NCBI RefSeq assembly: GCF_001506075.1
Contig: NZ_KQ947475.1
Coordinates: 2,920,631-2,984,630 of the forward strand
Direction of reading: 5' to 3'
Length of the DNA stretch: 64,000 nt
DNA from: Vibrio sp. MEBiC08052
GTDB taxonomy: Bacteria; Pseudomonadota; Gammaproteobacteria; Enterobacterales; Vibrionaceae
Below the pieces are notes generated by a model. The model saw nothing but the letters and a program-made list of their open reading frames with translations. It searched no databases and was not told where the DNA came from. Numbering within the stretch: the stretch's first letter is position 1; each line of letters begins with the position of its first letter. This document shows, in pieces, positions 54,690 to 63,855 of the stretch. The position numbers were made by a program, and so were the translations under genes.

Positions 54690-56090
54690 ATGAATGCAAT
54701 CATGCTCAAACCAGTGTTTAACATTGCTATATCTACCCTACTGCTGTCGGGTTGTAGCATGCTAACCCACACCAAATTCACACCGCCACAGATAGACATT
54801 CCGGCAGCATGGCAGACACAACCGGTGAACGAACAGGTCAGCCTTAACCCATGGTGGGAACGATTTAACGATCCGATGCTCAACCAACTCATTCAACAGA
54901 TGCTACGCATCAATAATGATCTGGCATTGGCAACCCTCACACTGCAAAAAGCACGTCTGGAAGCAGGCCTGAGTGAAACCGACCAATATCCTGAATTGTC
55001 ATCCACACTGGCAACATCACATTCAAAACGGTTGGATTCCGGCAGCAATAGTAAAAGTTACTCAGCCAACCTCTCTGTCAGTTATGAATTGGATCTATGG
55101 GGACGTGTCGCTTCATCCGTCAATGCAGCCCAATGGACTGCGATTGCCAGTGCCGCAGACAGGGAAAGTACCGCACAAAGCCTCGCCTCAACGACGGCTT
55201 CGCTCTATTGGCAAATTGGTTACCTAAAAGAGCGTGTCGCATTGAGTCACAAAAGTATTGCTTACGCTAAACAAATTCTGGCGCTGGCACAACACCAATA
55301 CCAAAGTGGTGCGGTTTCTGAATTGGATGTTCTGGAAGCCAAACGCAGTTTAGCCGGACAACAAGCCGCTCATAGTGATTTGCTGCAATCCTTGACCGAA
55401 GCAGAAAACGCGCTGGCCATCCTCTTCAATCAACCCCCAAGGGAAAGTCAGTTACAGATTCAGTCGCTCCCCCAAGGGCCGATTCCTGAAGTCGCCGCTG
55501 GTGTACCGGCGGATCTGTTGGTCAGACGGCCAGATGTCAAAGCCGCACTTTATGAACTGAAATCAGCGCTGGCAACCCAAGATGCCACCGTAGCAGGATA
55601 TTTACCAACCCTGACGCTGACCGGCTCTGTTGGTGACTCTTCCTCGCAATTGCGCGATCTGCTGACCGATCCGCTCGGAACACTGGGTGCAGAATTTATC
55701 CTGCCTTTTTTACAATGGGATAAAATGTCACTGAACCGAAAAATCGCTCAGACCAATTATCAAACGGCGCTGGTGAACTATCGTCAGACTCTCTATACCG
55801 CAATGAAAGATGTTGATAATGCACTCTCAGCCAAACAGCACTATCAATATCAGAAGCTCAGACTCAAAGAACAGTATGATGCAGCAACAGCAGCAGAACA
55901 GATTTATGCCAGTCAATACCATCATGGTGCCGTGAGTATCCGAGACTGGCTGGACGCACAAGAAACCCAGCGTAGTGCGCAGGAGGCATTACTGGAAAAT
56001 CGCTACAACCAGTATCAAATTCAGGCCACGGTATATCAGGCTCTGGGAGGAAGTGATATTGCACCGCCACTTACGGCACGCAATCCTTAA
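54690..56090 (+). CDS. NodT-family outer-membrane factor lipoprotein
   Basis: A 466-residue lipoprotein (lipobox LLSGCSML, Cys about 22) of the NodT/OprM class: NPWWERFNDPMLNQLIQQMLRINNDLALA, SYELDLWGRVASSVNAAQW, two coiled-coil OEP domains, RRPDVKAALYELKSALATQDA and LGAEFILPFLQWDKM. It forms the outer-membrane channel for the MacAB-like pump. The start overlaps the region just behind the macB stop (AAGGGA ribosome site in the macB end). The operon ends in a bidirectional terminator. Confidence 0.93.
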   Translation: MNAIMLKPVFNIAISTLLLSGCSMLTHTKFTPPQIDIPAAWQTQPVNEQVSLNPWWERFNDPMLNQLIQQMLRINNDLALATLTLQKARLEAGLSETDQYPELSSTLATSHSKRLDSGSNSKSYSANLSVSYELDLWGRVASSVNAAQWTAIASAADRESTAQSLASTTASLYWQIGYLKERVALSHKSIAYAKQILALAQHQYQSGAVSELDVLEAKRSLAGQQAAHSDLLQSLTEAENALAILFNQPPRESQLQIQSLPQGPIPEVAAGVPADLLVRRPDVKAALYELKSALATQDATVAGYLPTLTLTGSVGDSSSQLRDLLTDPLGTLGAEFILPFLQWDKMSLNRKIAQTNYQTALVNYRQTLYTAMKDVDNALSAKQHYQYQKLRLKEQYDAATAAEQIYASQYHHGAVSIRDWLDAQETQRSAQEALLENRYNQYQIQATVYQALGGSDIAPPLTARNP

Positions 56091-56114
56091 GTTCGCCTGT
56101 ACAAGATCACAAAA

Positions 56115-56132
56115 GGCCGGGATAAACCGGCC
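56115..56132. terminator. Bidirectional terminator
   Basis: GGCCGG and CCGGCC flank a 6-nt loop; ATTTTAT follows on the plus strand and CTTTTTGTG on the minus strand. It separates the convergent channel-protein gene and SH3 gene. Confidence 0.85.
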
Positions 56133-56166
56133 ATTTTATAGACACATAACTGATTCAGCCCCGAAC

Positions 56167-56556
56167 TCAAAAATCAGATGGCTGATATTTCAGATACCGC
56201 CCACTCACCCAAGCAACTTCATTGCGGAACTGAATCATCGCCCAACCTTGTGAAAACCGATAAACATAAATGTTCTCACCATACGCCAACTGGCCGACCG
56301 GGCGGCCATCCAGTAAATTAGCGCCACGCACATTCAACCGTTTTGCAGTCACCACATAGTGGCCGGCCCCCCGGTGAAGTGTTTCCCGGCTCGGTTTTTG
56401 CGCGGATAACTTAGATTTAGCCTGAAGCTGCTGATGAGCACTTTTCTGAACATGATGACATGCCTGTCCCTTCAGACAGCTATTGGCTTGAGCAGTGAAT
56501 GTGAAAGACAACCCCAAGCAGAACAGTGTTATTATTTTCATACGTTTTTTCATCAT
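56167..56556 (-). CDS. Secreted bacterial SH3-domain protein
   Basis: The frame begins at 56634, but the ATG at 56556 (MMKKRMKIITLFCLGLSFTF) starts a signal peptide and is preferred. The mature part is rich in Lys/Gln/His, then carries a bacterial SH3 domain (VVTAKRLNVRGANLLDGRPVGQLAYGENIYVYRFSQGWAMIQFRNEVAWVSGRYL). Such domains bind peptidoglycan, so a periplasmic cell-wall binding role is likely. KGQACHH overlaps a GGGACAGGC variant of the dispersed repeat, maybe a degraded copy. No ribosome site is clear. Confidence 0.75.
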   Translation of the reverse strand: MMKKRMKIITLFCLGLSFTFTAQANSCLKGQACHHVQKSAHQQLQAKSKLSAQKPSRETLHRGAGHYVVTAKRLNVRGANLLDGRPVGQLAYGENIYVYRFSQGWAMIQFRNEVAWVSGRYLKYQPSDF

Positions 56557-56800
56557 TTTTTCATACGTTTTATATACGACCTTGCGGTATTGTCCAACTG
56601 AAACATATCGCATTGACGCATATTCTATACACAACTGATTTCAAGATACAGTTATCGCATAACAATGGCTCATTCCAATTCAGCATATGAATGATTTAAC
56701 TGACAATCAACCATGCGTTTTGCCTGAACGGCAAAATCGCCAGAGAGGCGTGATTGAGCTCAGGAACGATGAAAACCGCTATGATGTTGTGTTTCAGGCG

Positions 56801-57268
56801 CTACACTTTAAAACGATGAATGATCTGGTTGGCCCCCCCCCGCCATAACAGTGCCGGGTCATATTGCGCCTGTTCAAACTTGCCATCGATCAATACATCG
56901 ATCATCTCGACGATAGCACGCTGTTGCTCTGATAAGTCATCCAATGTATATCCGGTCCACATCCAGATATCCTTACCGGGACACTCATCTTTAACCCTTT
57001 TCACGAGTTGATAAATAGCAGTTAAATTGGCGGGGTGAAGCGGGTCTCCCCCCGACAGCGACAGGCCACGCCGATAAATCCGAGTATCCTGTAAATCGGC
57101 AATAATCTGATCTTCCAACGCTTGCGTAAATGGGTGACCAGAATCAGGAGACCATGTGCATTGGTTATAACAGCCTCGGCATTGATGCTCGCACCCTGAA
57201 ACAAACAGGGTGCAACGCGTGCCTTCGCCATTGACCACATCAATCTGATGGTATTGATGATAATTCAT
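56801..57268 (-). CDS. nrdG: Anaerobic ribonucleotide reductase-activating protein
   Basis: A 155-residue radical-SAM enzyme: the CxxxCxxC cluster in VSGCEHQCRGCYNQC (Cys26, Cys30, Cys33), then LSLSGGDPLHPANL for SAM binding and DIWMWTGYTLDDL. It generates the glycyl radical in NrdD under anaerobic conditions. Five bases separate it from the nrdD stop. The length is the family norm (154 in E. coli). Confidence 0.95.
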   Translation of the reverse strand: MNYHQYHQIDVVNGEGTRCTLFVSGCEHQCRGCYNQCTWSPDSGHPFTQALEDQIIADLQDTRIYRRGLSLSGGDPLHPANLTAIYQLVKRVKDECPGKDIWMWTGYTLDDLSEQQRAIVEMIDVLIDGKFEQAQYDPALLWRGGANQIIHRFKV

Positions 57269-57273
57269 AGTAA

Positions 57274-59394
57274 TTACAGATGTTTCACTCGTCGTTTGAC
57301 TTCTTCTTGCTTACCGAAATTAAACGGACGCGCATCAGGGCTGCCTAAATAACCGCATACCCGACGAATCACAGACACTTTAGCCGGATCGTGGTTACCA
57401 CATTTCGGACAAACAAAGCCTTTACTGGTACAGGAAAATTCTCCGGTATAGCCGCACTCATAACATTCATCGATCGGAGTATTGGTACCGTAGTAAGGCA
57501 CCCGGCTATAGCTGTAATCCCAGACGTTCTCCAGCGCTTCAACGTTACGCTGCATATTCGGGAACTCGCCGTAACAGATAAAACCACCACTCGAAATCGC
57601 CGGATACGGCATCTCAAAGTCAATCTTGTCGTATGGATTCACTTTTTTCTCAACGTCGAGGTGGAAACTGTTAGTGTAGTAGCCCTTATCCGTCACACCG
57701 TCGATCACACCAAACTCTTTGGCATCAATCCGGCAGAAACGATTACACAAGTTTTCACTCGGTGTACCGTACAGGCTGAACCCATAACCAGTCTCTTCCG
57801 CCCAGCGGTTGGTAGCCGCTTTGAGATAACCGATAATTTTTATCGCTTCATCCCGGAGTCTTTGATGATCATAAACATGCTGTTGATCACCAAAAAGTGC
57901 GTTGATCGTTTCATGTACCCCGATATAGCCCAGTGAAATCGATGCCCGACCGTTTTTAAAGATATGGGCAATCGGCTCATCCGCTTTGAGCCTGACGCCA
58001 CAAGCCCCTTCCATATACAGAATCGGTGCAACCCGCGCGCGGACTTTCTCTAAACGACTAATGCGGGTCTCCAGTGCCCGACGCGCCAGTAACAGACGTT
58101 CATCGAGCAGTTGGTAGAAATGGGTTAAATCCCCTTTGGCCTGTAATGCAATTCGCGGCAGGTTCAGACTCACAACCCCGAGGTTATTCCGGCCGTCATG
58201 AATCAATTCGCCATGCTCTTCATAGGTACTGAGGAAACTCCGGCAACCCATCGGGGTTTTAAAGGAACCGGTCACTTCAACCACGCGATCATAGTTAAGA
58301 ATATCCGGATACATCCGCTTGGTCGCACAATCGAGCGCCAGTTGCTTGATATCATAATTGGGATCACCGGCTTGATGGTTTAAGCCGTCTTTAATTGCAA
58401 AAACAAGTTTCGGAAACACTGCGGTTTTATGATTTTTACCTAAACCGGCAATCCGGTTTTTCAAAATAGAGATTTGAATCAGCCGCGACGCCCAACTGGT
58501 ACCCAGACCAAAACCGAATGTCACAAAAGGTGTCTGTCCGTTGGCAGTGTGTAGCGTATTGACCTCATATTCCAGTGACTGGAATGCGTCGTAACACTCT
58601 TTTTCAGTCCGCGCCATTGCAAATGATTCGGGATCGTGAATGTCCCATTCGTGGGCAATATCGAGATGTTTGTGATAGCTCGCCAGCACGTAAGGTTCCA
58701 AGATTTCATCGATGCGGTTAATAGTTGTACCGCCATAAATATGGCTGGCAACCTGAGCAATAATCTGAGCGGTTACGGCTGTTGCTGTCGAGATCGATTT
58801 CGGGGTATCAATTTCTGCATTGCCCATTTTAAAGCCATGCGTCAACATCCCTTTCAAATCAATCAACATACAGTTGAACATCGGGAAGAAAGGCGCGTAG
58901 TCCAAGTCATGATAGTGAATATCACCAGTTTCGTGTGCCTGCACGATATCACGGGGCAGAATGCGAGTCTTGGCGTAGTGTTTCGCGACAATCCCGGCCA
59001 GCAAGTCACGCTGAGTCGGAATCACTTTGCCATCTTTATTGGCATTTTCATTCAGTAAGTCAGCATTGCTTTCATTGATCAAACCTTCGATTTCTCGTGT
59101 CAGCGCACTCTGTCTCTCTCGGGCAATATCACGATCATGACGATATTCGATATAAGAACGAGCCAGTGATTTGTAGGGCCCCTGCATCAATTCGTTCTCG
59201 ACCAGCGTTTGAATTTCTGCAATATGAACTTCTTTGTAATCCTTGAGCTTCAACTCAACAGCCAGCGCAACATTTAAAGCATAGATGGCCAGTTCTTGAT
59301 CAGCATGTTCGGCTGCGGCTTCAACCGCAGCCTGAATTCTGTCGCGATGAAACGCGGCCCTTGAGCCATCGCGTTTGATTACAATCGGTTTCAC
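57274..59394 (-). CDS. nrdD: Anaerobic ribonucleoside-triphosphate reductase
   Basis: A 706-residue enzyme: N-terminal ATP-cone (IVIKRDGSRAAFHRDRI), catalytic barrel, zinc site CYECGYTGEFSC...CPKCGNHD, and the glycyl-radical loop RRVCGYLGSPDARPFN near the C-terminus. It reduces NTPs to dNTPs without oxygen. Start is GTG with AAGGAG at good distance. Upstream are a perfect FNR site and two NrdR-like boxes, so expression should rise without oxygen and fall when dATP is high. ANGQTPFVTFG is conserved in the family and not a repeat copy. Confidence 0.96.
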   Translation of the reverse strand: MKPIVIKRDGSRAAFHRDRIQAAVEAAAEHADQELAIYALNVALAVELKLKDYKEVHIAEIQTLVENELMQGPYKSLARSYIEYRHDRDIARERQSALTREIEGLINESNADLLNENANKDGKVIPTQRDLLAGIVAKHYAKTRILPRDIVQAHETGDIHYHDLDYAPFFPMFNCMLIDLKGMLTHGFKMGNAEIDTPKSISTATAVTAQIIAQVASHIYGGTTINRIDEILEPYVLASYHKHLDIAHEWDIHDPESFAMARTEKECYDAFQSLEYEVNTLHTANGQTPFVTFGFGLGTSWASRLIQISILKNRIAGLGKNHKTAVFPKLVFAIKDGLNHQAGDPNYDIKQLALDCATKRMYPDILNYDRVVEVTGSFKTPMGCRSFLSTYEEHGELIHDGRNNLGVVSLNLPRIALQAKGDLTHFYQLLDERLLLARRALETRISRLEKVRARVAPILYMEGACGVRLKADEPIAHIFKNGRASISLGYIGVHETINALFGDQQHVYDHQRLRDEAIKIIGYLKAATNRWAEETGYGFSLYGTPSENLCNRFCRIDAKEFGVIDGVTDKGYYTNSFHLDVEKKVNPYDKIDFEMPYPAISSGGFICYGEFPNMQRNVEALENVWDYSYSRVPYYGTNTPIDECYECGYTGEFSCTSKGFVCPKCGNHDPAKVSVIRRVCGYLGSPDARPFNFGKQEEVKRRVKHL

Positions 59395-59432
59395 TTTTTC
59401 TCCTTACCCCTCATCGTTCACTTTAGATGAAA

Positions 59433-59482
59433 CACATGATATAGGGTTTCATATCGATACATCAACACTACATATTGTAGTG
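59433..59482 (-). promoter_or_regulatory. Tandem NrdR boxes upstream of nrdDG
   Basis: Box 1 (59466-59482) is a perfect dyad, CACTACA-TAT-TGTAGTG. Box 2 (59433-59449), CACATGATATAGGGTTT, is weaker. Their centres are 33 bp apart, three helical turns, the spacing known for paired NrdR boxes. They lie 39-88 bp before the nrdD start. Confidence 0.75.
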
Positions 59483-59511
59483 CATTTAACGAAAAGCCCC
59501 CTACGCATGTA

Positions 59512-59525
59512 TTGATCAAGATCAA
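59512..59525. promoter_or_regulatory. FNR site upstream of nrdDG
   Basis: TTGATCAAGATCAA matches the FNR consensus TTGATnnnnATCAA at every fixed position. It lies about 118 bp before the nrdD start, above the NrdR boxes, fitting anaerobic activation. Confidence 0.88.
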
Positions 59526-59631
59526 CAAAGCACAGCGAATGGATAAGATAAACACGATTATTATCAGCAGATCTCATTTATGAAAGAACATCACTGAAAA
59601 GCGAAATTTTTTCACCACCAGGGTGGATTTT

Positions 59632-62600
59632 TCACGCCAAACGGTTTTTCATCACCGCAAAATACAACACCGGAATCACGATCAATGTCAGTAGCGTGGA
59701 CACAAAAACCCCGAAAATCAAACTAATCGCAAGCCCGTTAAAGATTGGATCATCCAAGATAAACAGAGAGCCAATCATCGCTGCCAGCGCTGTCAACAAA
59801 ATCGGTTTTGTCCGGACTCTGACAGAATTAATCACGGCTTCGGAAAATGCCATCCCCTGAGCATGCTCCTGACGGATAAAATCCACCAGTAAGATAGAAT
59901 TACGCACAATGATCCCGGCTAACGCAATCATGCCAATCATTGAGGTCGCGGTGAATTGTGCATGCAGGAGTGCATGCCCCGGCATCACACCAATCATCGT
60001 CAGTGGAATCGGAGACATGATAATCAGCGGTGTCAGATAAGATTTAAAATGCGCCACAACCAACAGATAGATCAAGATCATACCGACAGCATAGGCAATC
60101 CCCATATCTCGAAAAGTTTCGTAGGTAATTTTCCACTCACCATCCCACAATACCGCAACCTGACTGAGGCCCGAGGGTTGATGGATATAGTTCTGCTCAA
60201 CCGGAAACGGCAGTGTTTTCATCCTGCCGGCAATCTCAAACATGCCATAGAGCGGGCTGTCAGTGCGACCGGACATATCGCCGACCACCATCACCATCGG
60301 GACCAAATTCTTATGCATGATATAATCATCTGCCGCGATCTGACGTACCCGAACCAAATCAGACAGCGGATATGCAATCCCGTCCTGACTGGTGACTCGC
60401 ATCTCAAGCAGTTGTGACAGATGCGCTTTATCCCCTTCAGTTGCCTGAAGCTGAATCGGAACCGGGTACTTACTATAATCGGTATGCAAATAACTGACAG
60501 GTTTACCACCAATTGCGGTCGCCAGCGTCTGTACAATCGAGGCATAAGACACTTGAACCAGAGCCGCTTTACGACGATCAATCATCACCTGCCACTGTTG
60601 ATGCGGTTCCGGCAGATAAATATCCACATCGACAATATCGGCACTGGTTTGGAATAAGTGACGAATCTGTCTCGCGGCTTCCGAGCGTACCGCAGCCGTC
60701 GGCCCATAGACTTCAGCTAAAATCGGAGACCAGACCGGCGGGCCCGGAGGCACTTCGACCACTTTCACTTTCCCGCCAAAAGCGCTGGCAACAGCCACCA
60801 GCTTGGGCCGGAGTTCACCGGCAATCTGATGGCTGTCTTTATCCCGCGCGCCCTTGGGCAATAAATTGACCTGAATATCCCCCTGATAAGAGCCAGAGCG
60901 GGTAAAATAATGCCGGACCAGACCATTAAAGTTCATCGGTGCCGCAGTCCCGGCATAAATTTGATAGTCATGAACTTCAGGTGACTGATCGAGCACGGCC
61001 GCCATGTCGAATAACACCCGCTGCGTGCGTTCCAACGATGTGTCATCCGGCATATCCAGTATCACCTGAAATTCAGATTTATTATCAAACGGCAACATTT
61101 TCAGAATCACGGCCTGATAAACAGGGAGCAATAGTGAACCGATAATCAGCATCACGATCCCGCCACCGAGTAACCAACGATTCCGCCGCTGACGGGGCGA
61201 TAACACAAAAGGAGCCATGATTCGCTGCACAAGTACCTGATTCGGTTCTTTTGTCTGGTCATGAGACCGATTGCGCAATAATTTTACCGCTAACCAAGGA
61301 GTTAAAACAAAAGCGACAGCCAGCGAGATAAACATCCCCATCGATGCATTGATCGGAATCGGGCTCATGTACGGCCCCATTAATCCGGTGACAAATGCCA
61401 TCGGTAATAGTGCCGCGATCACGGTAAAGGTCGCCAGAATCGTCGGCCCCCCGACCTCATCGACGGCATGAGGCAGCGAAAACTGCTGACCCTTTAATGC
61501 CATATGTCGATGAATGTTTTCCACCACCACAATGGCATCATCGACCAAAATACCGATGGAAAATATCAATGCAAACAGAGAGACGCGGTTGATGGTAAAC
61601 CCCCATGCCCATGATGCAAACAGAGTCATCATCAGGGTGATCATCACCGCGATGCCAACCACAATGGCTTCTCGCCATCCCATGGTGATCAGCACAAGGA
61701 TGACCACCGCACCGGTGGCAAACATCAGTTTGCCGATCAAAGTATGACTCTTCTCTGCAGCCGTGTTGCCGTAGTTGCGCGTCACATCGACTTTCACATC
61801 CGCGGGGATCAACTGATTCCCAAGTACCTGCAATCGCGCTTCAACATCCCGGGCAACCGCCACCGCATTTTCTCCGGATTTTTTAGCGATTGCGATTGTA
61901 ACGGCGGGTAGCAAAGTGGATTTATCACTGGTCCAAACATGCTGAGTCGGGGTATTGGCACCTAAGTTCACAGTTGCAATATCACTGAGGTAGACAGGAG
62001 CCTGATTATGCATACCAACCAAAAGTTGTCTGACATCCGCCACGCGATGGAGAAATTGCCCGACTCGGACCGGAATCGCTTGATTATGATCCGTGACGAT
62101 CAACTGCGAAGAATGGACGTTTGCGGACTGAAATACCTGATTCAGTTGATCAATGGTGATACCAAAACTATTCATCCGCACCGGATCAAGCCGGACATCA
62201 ACAATCATGTCATGTCCCCCGACGGTATAAATATCCCGGGTTCCGTCAATGGTTTTCAGCGCTGTTTCGAGACCATGTGCCACTTCCGTCAGTTGTTGTT
62301 GCGTCATCTGACCGTCGGGATTACTGAGGGTAAGGCTGACAATCGGCACGTCTTCAATGCCTCGCGGTTTGATCACCGGCTCACCGACCCCGACACCGCT
62401 CGGCATCCAGTCTTTATTCGAATACAGTTTATTATAGGTTCGCACCACTGCATCATTGCGCGAAACACCCACTTTAAAAATCGCAACAATCAGGGCACCG
62501 TCCGGCTGTGAAAAAGAATAGATATTATCAATGCCCTGAATCTCGGAGATAATTTGCTCTGCCGGGTTGGTGACCAAATGTTCGACTTCTGCCGGAGAAG

Positions 62601-62781
62601 CACCGGGAAAAGGGATATAGATGTCGGCAAAAGTCACATCAATTTGTGGTTCTTCCTCTTTCGGAGTCACCAGCACGGCAAACACGCCCATGAGTAAACC
62701 GACCAATGCTAACAGGGGGGTTATGGCCGAGTGTTGAAACAGTGCGGCAACACGCCCGGAAATGCCCAGTTTTTTTTCCAT
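59632..62781 (-). CDS. RND-family efflux pump permease
   Basis: A 1049-residue inner-membrane transporter with the RND plan: helix 1, large periplasmic loop (TLSNPDGQMTQQQLTEVAHGLE), helices 2-6 with GILVDDAIVVVENIHRHM carrying the Asp pair of the proton relay, then a second repeat ending with AGIIVRNSILLVDFIRQEHAQG. It works with the adaptor encoded 12 bp upstream. No outer-membrane factor gene is in this operon within the window. The PKEEEPQIDV start is typical of an RND subgroup often annotated as AcrB/D/F-family. Substrate unknown. GAGGAG ribosome site. Confidence 0.92.
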   Translation of the reverse strand: MEKKLGISGRVAALFQHSAITPLLALVGLLMGVFAVLVTPKEEEPQIDVTFADIYIPFPGASPAEVEHLVTNPAEQIISEIQGIDNIYSFSQPDGALIVAIFKVGVSRNDAVVRTYNKLYSNKDWMPSGVGVGEPVIKPRGIEDVPIVSLTLSNPDGQMTQQQLTEVAHGLETALKTIDGTRDIYTVGGHDMIVDVRLDPVRMNSFGITIDQLNQVFQSANVHSSQLIVTDHNQAIPVRVGQFLHRVADVRQLLVGMHNQAPVYLSDIATVNLGANTPTQHVWTSDKSTLLPAVTIAIAKKSGENAVAVARDVEARLQVLGNQLIPADVKVDVTRNYGNTAAEKSHTLIGKLMFATGAVVILVLITMGWREAIVVGIAVMITLMMTLFASWAWGFTINRVSLFALIFSIGILVDDAIVVVENIHRHMALKGQQFSLPHAVDEVGGPTILATFTVIAALLPMAFVTGLMGPYMSPIPINASMGMFISLAVAFVLTPWLAVKLLRNRSHDQTKEPNQVLVQRIMAPFVLSPRQRRNRWLLGGGIVMLIIGSLLLPVYQAVILKMLPFDNKSEFQVILDMPDDTSLERTQRVLFDMAAVLDQSPEVHDYQIYAGTAAPMNFNGLVRHYFTRSGSYQGDIQVNLLPKGARDKDSHQIAGELRPKLVAVASAFGGKVKVVEVPPGPPVWSPILAEVYGPTAAVRSEAARQIRHLFQTSADIVDVDIYLPEPHQQWQVMIDRRKAALVQVSYASIVQTLATAIGGKPVSYLHTDYSKYPVPIQLQATEGDKAHLSQLLEMRVTSQDGIAYPLSDLVRVRQIAADDYIMHKNLVPMVMVVGDMSGRTDSPLYGMFEIAGRMKTLPFPVEQNYIHQPSGLSQVAVLWDGEWKITYETFRDMGIAYAVGMILIYLLVVAHFKSYLTPLIIMSPIPLTMIGVMPGHALLHAQFTATSMIGMIALAGIIVRNSILLVDFIRQEHAQGMAFSEAVINSVRVRTKPILLTALAAMIGSLFILDDPIFNGLAISLIFGVFVSTLLTLIVIPVLYFAVMKNRLA

Positions 62782-62793
62782 TATGCGCTCCTC

Positions 62794-63855
62794 TTACTGT
62801 GCATCGATTGGAAAAGCATGGGTCACAATCTGATCCCCGATTTCCAGTCCGGATAAAATTTCAACCGAGTCACCATAGTCCTGCCCGAGCCGGACCGGAT
62901 TCAGTCGCTGTGCGTTTCCCTCATCCTTCACACGAAACACGGCACTAAGCTCTCCTCGTCTGATCACCGCAGTTTTCGGCACCAGCACAACCTGCCTGTC
63001 CCCGGTATGGAATGACGCTTTCACCCACATCCCGGGCGCAAGTTCAGCGTCGCTCGTCTCCGGTAATCTTAAGCGAATCGTAAACGTATGAGATTGCGGA
63101 TCAGCATAACGAAATAACGTATATTGGCTTGGTTGCAGTACACGTCCATCCGGCAATTCAATCGAAAACTGTTGCGCCTGTGTCACCAAAGCACGATATC
63201 GCTGCGGCATTTGAAATTCGACCCGCAACGGTGACATCCCATAACCACTCAATAATGGCATTCCGGGCGTGACCGTTTCTCCCAACTCAACATGACGCTG
63301 GGTAACAATCCCGGCATAAGGCGCTTTAATACTGGTATAGCCTAATGCATCTTTTGCCTGCACCACCGCAGCCTTGGCAGCTTGAACAGCAGCAAATGTG
63401 GTTCGGGCACGCGCTTCCGCACTATCGAGTTGCCCTTGAGAAACTGCCCCTCGTGAAATTAACTGTCGAAAACGTTTCACCTGTGTCTGAGCTTCGTTAT
63501 TCTGAGCAACGGCCTGATTCAGTTGCGCCATCGCAGCATCGTAAGATGCGGTTTGTTGGGTTGCACTGATTTCAAGTAACACATCACCTTGTTGTACGAC
63601 ATCATTCACATCCACGGCCATACCGACGACGCGTCCGGAAGTTTGAGCCGCTACCGTACCTTGATTGACAGGCTGCACAATCCCATCGAATGTGACTTGC
63701 TCCGGTATCGTTTCACGCGTGACTGTTAGTGTCTGTCCCGCTAGTCGTTCCTTTGTCTGTCCCGCTAACAACTCTCCTGCCTGCGCCTCTAAAACCGTCT
63801 GTCCCGCTAAGACCATCACCAGACCCAAGGCCAGTTGCCGTATGTGCTGCTTCAT
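62794..63855 (-). CDS. RND efflux periplasmic adaptor with repeat-derived N-terminus
   Basis: ATG 63855 follows AAAGGAGGGG; the longer frame (63894) has no support. The 353 residues form an HlyD/AcrA-type adaptor: TIPEQVTFDGIVQPVNQGTVAAQTSGRV, a coiled coil, LGYTSIKAPYAGIVTQRHVELGETVTPG, then barrel and membrane-proximal domains. The N-terminus is odd: residues 16-20, 30-34 and 38-42 each read LAGQT, coming from three GGACAGAC units inside and behind the signal peptide. They change the hydrophobic core and the likely cleavage site (EAQA). First gene of the RND operon. Confidence 0.9.
   Translation of the reverse strand: MKQHIRQLALGLVMVLAGQTVLEAQAGELLAGQTKERLAGQTLTVTRETIPEQVTFDGIVQPVNQGTVAAQTSGRVVGMAVDVNDVVQQGDVLLEISATQQTASYDAAMAQLNQAVAQNNEAQTQVKRFRQLISRGAVSQGQLDSAEARARTTFAAVQAAKAAVVQAKDALGYTSIKAPYAGIVTQRHVELGETVTPGMPLLSGYGMSPLRVEFQMPQRYRALVTQAQQFSIELPDGRVLQPSQYTLFRYADPQSHTFTIRLRLPETSDAELAPGMWVKASFHTGDRQVVLVPKTAVIRRGELSAVFRVKDEGNAQRLNPVRLGQDYGDSVEILSGLEIGDQIVTHAFPIDAQ
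63731..63804 (-). repeat. Three GGACAGAC units in the signal-peptide region of the RND adaptor gene
   Basis: On the coding strand TTAGCGGGACAGAC or CTAGCGGGACAGAC occurs three times, cores at 63797, 63755 and 63731 (42 and 24 bp apart). All read Leu-Ala-Gly-Gln-Thr; in another frame each unit would contain a TAG stop. Confidence 0.9.

Noticed and set aside
58527..58540. GTCTGTCC core in nrdD
   Set aside because: It encodes ANGQTPFVTFG, which is conserved in NrdD proteins of other genera, so it is chance identity.
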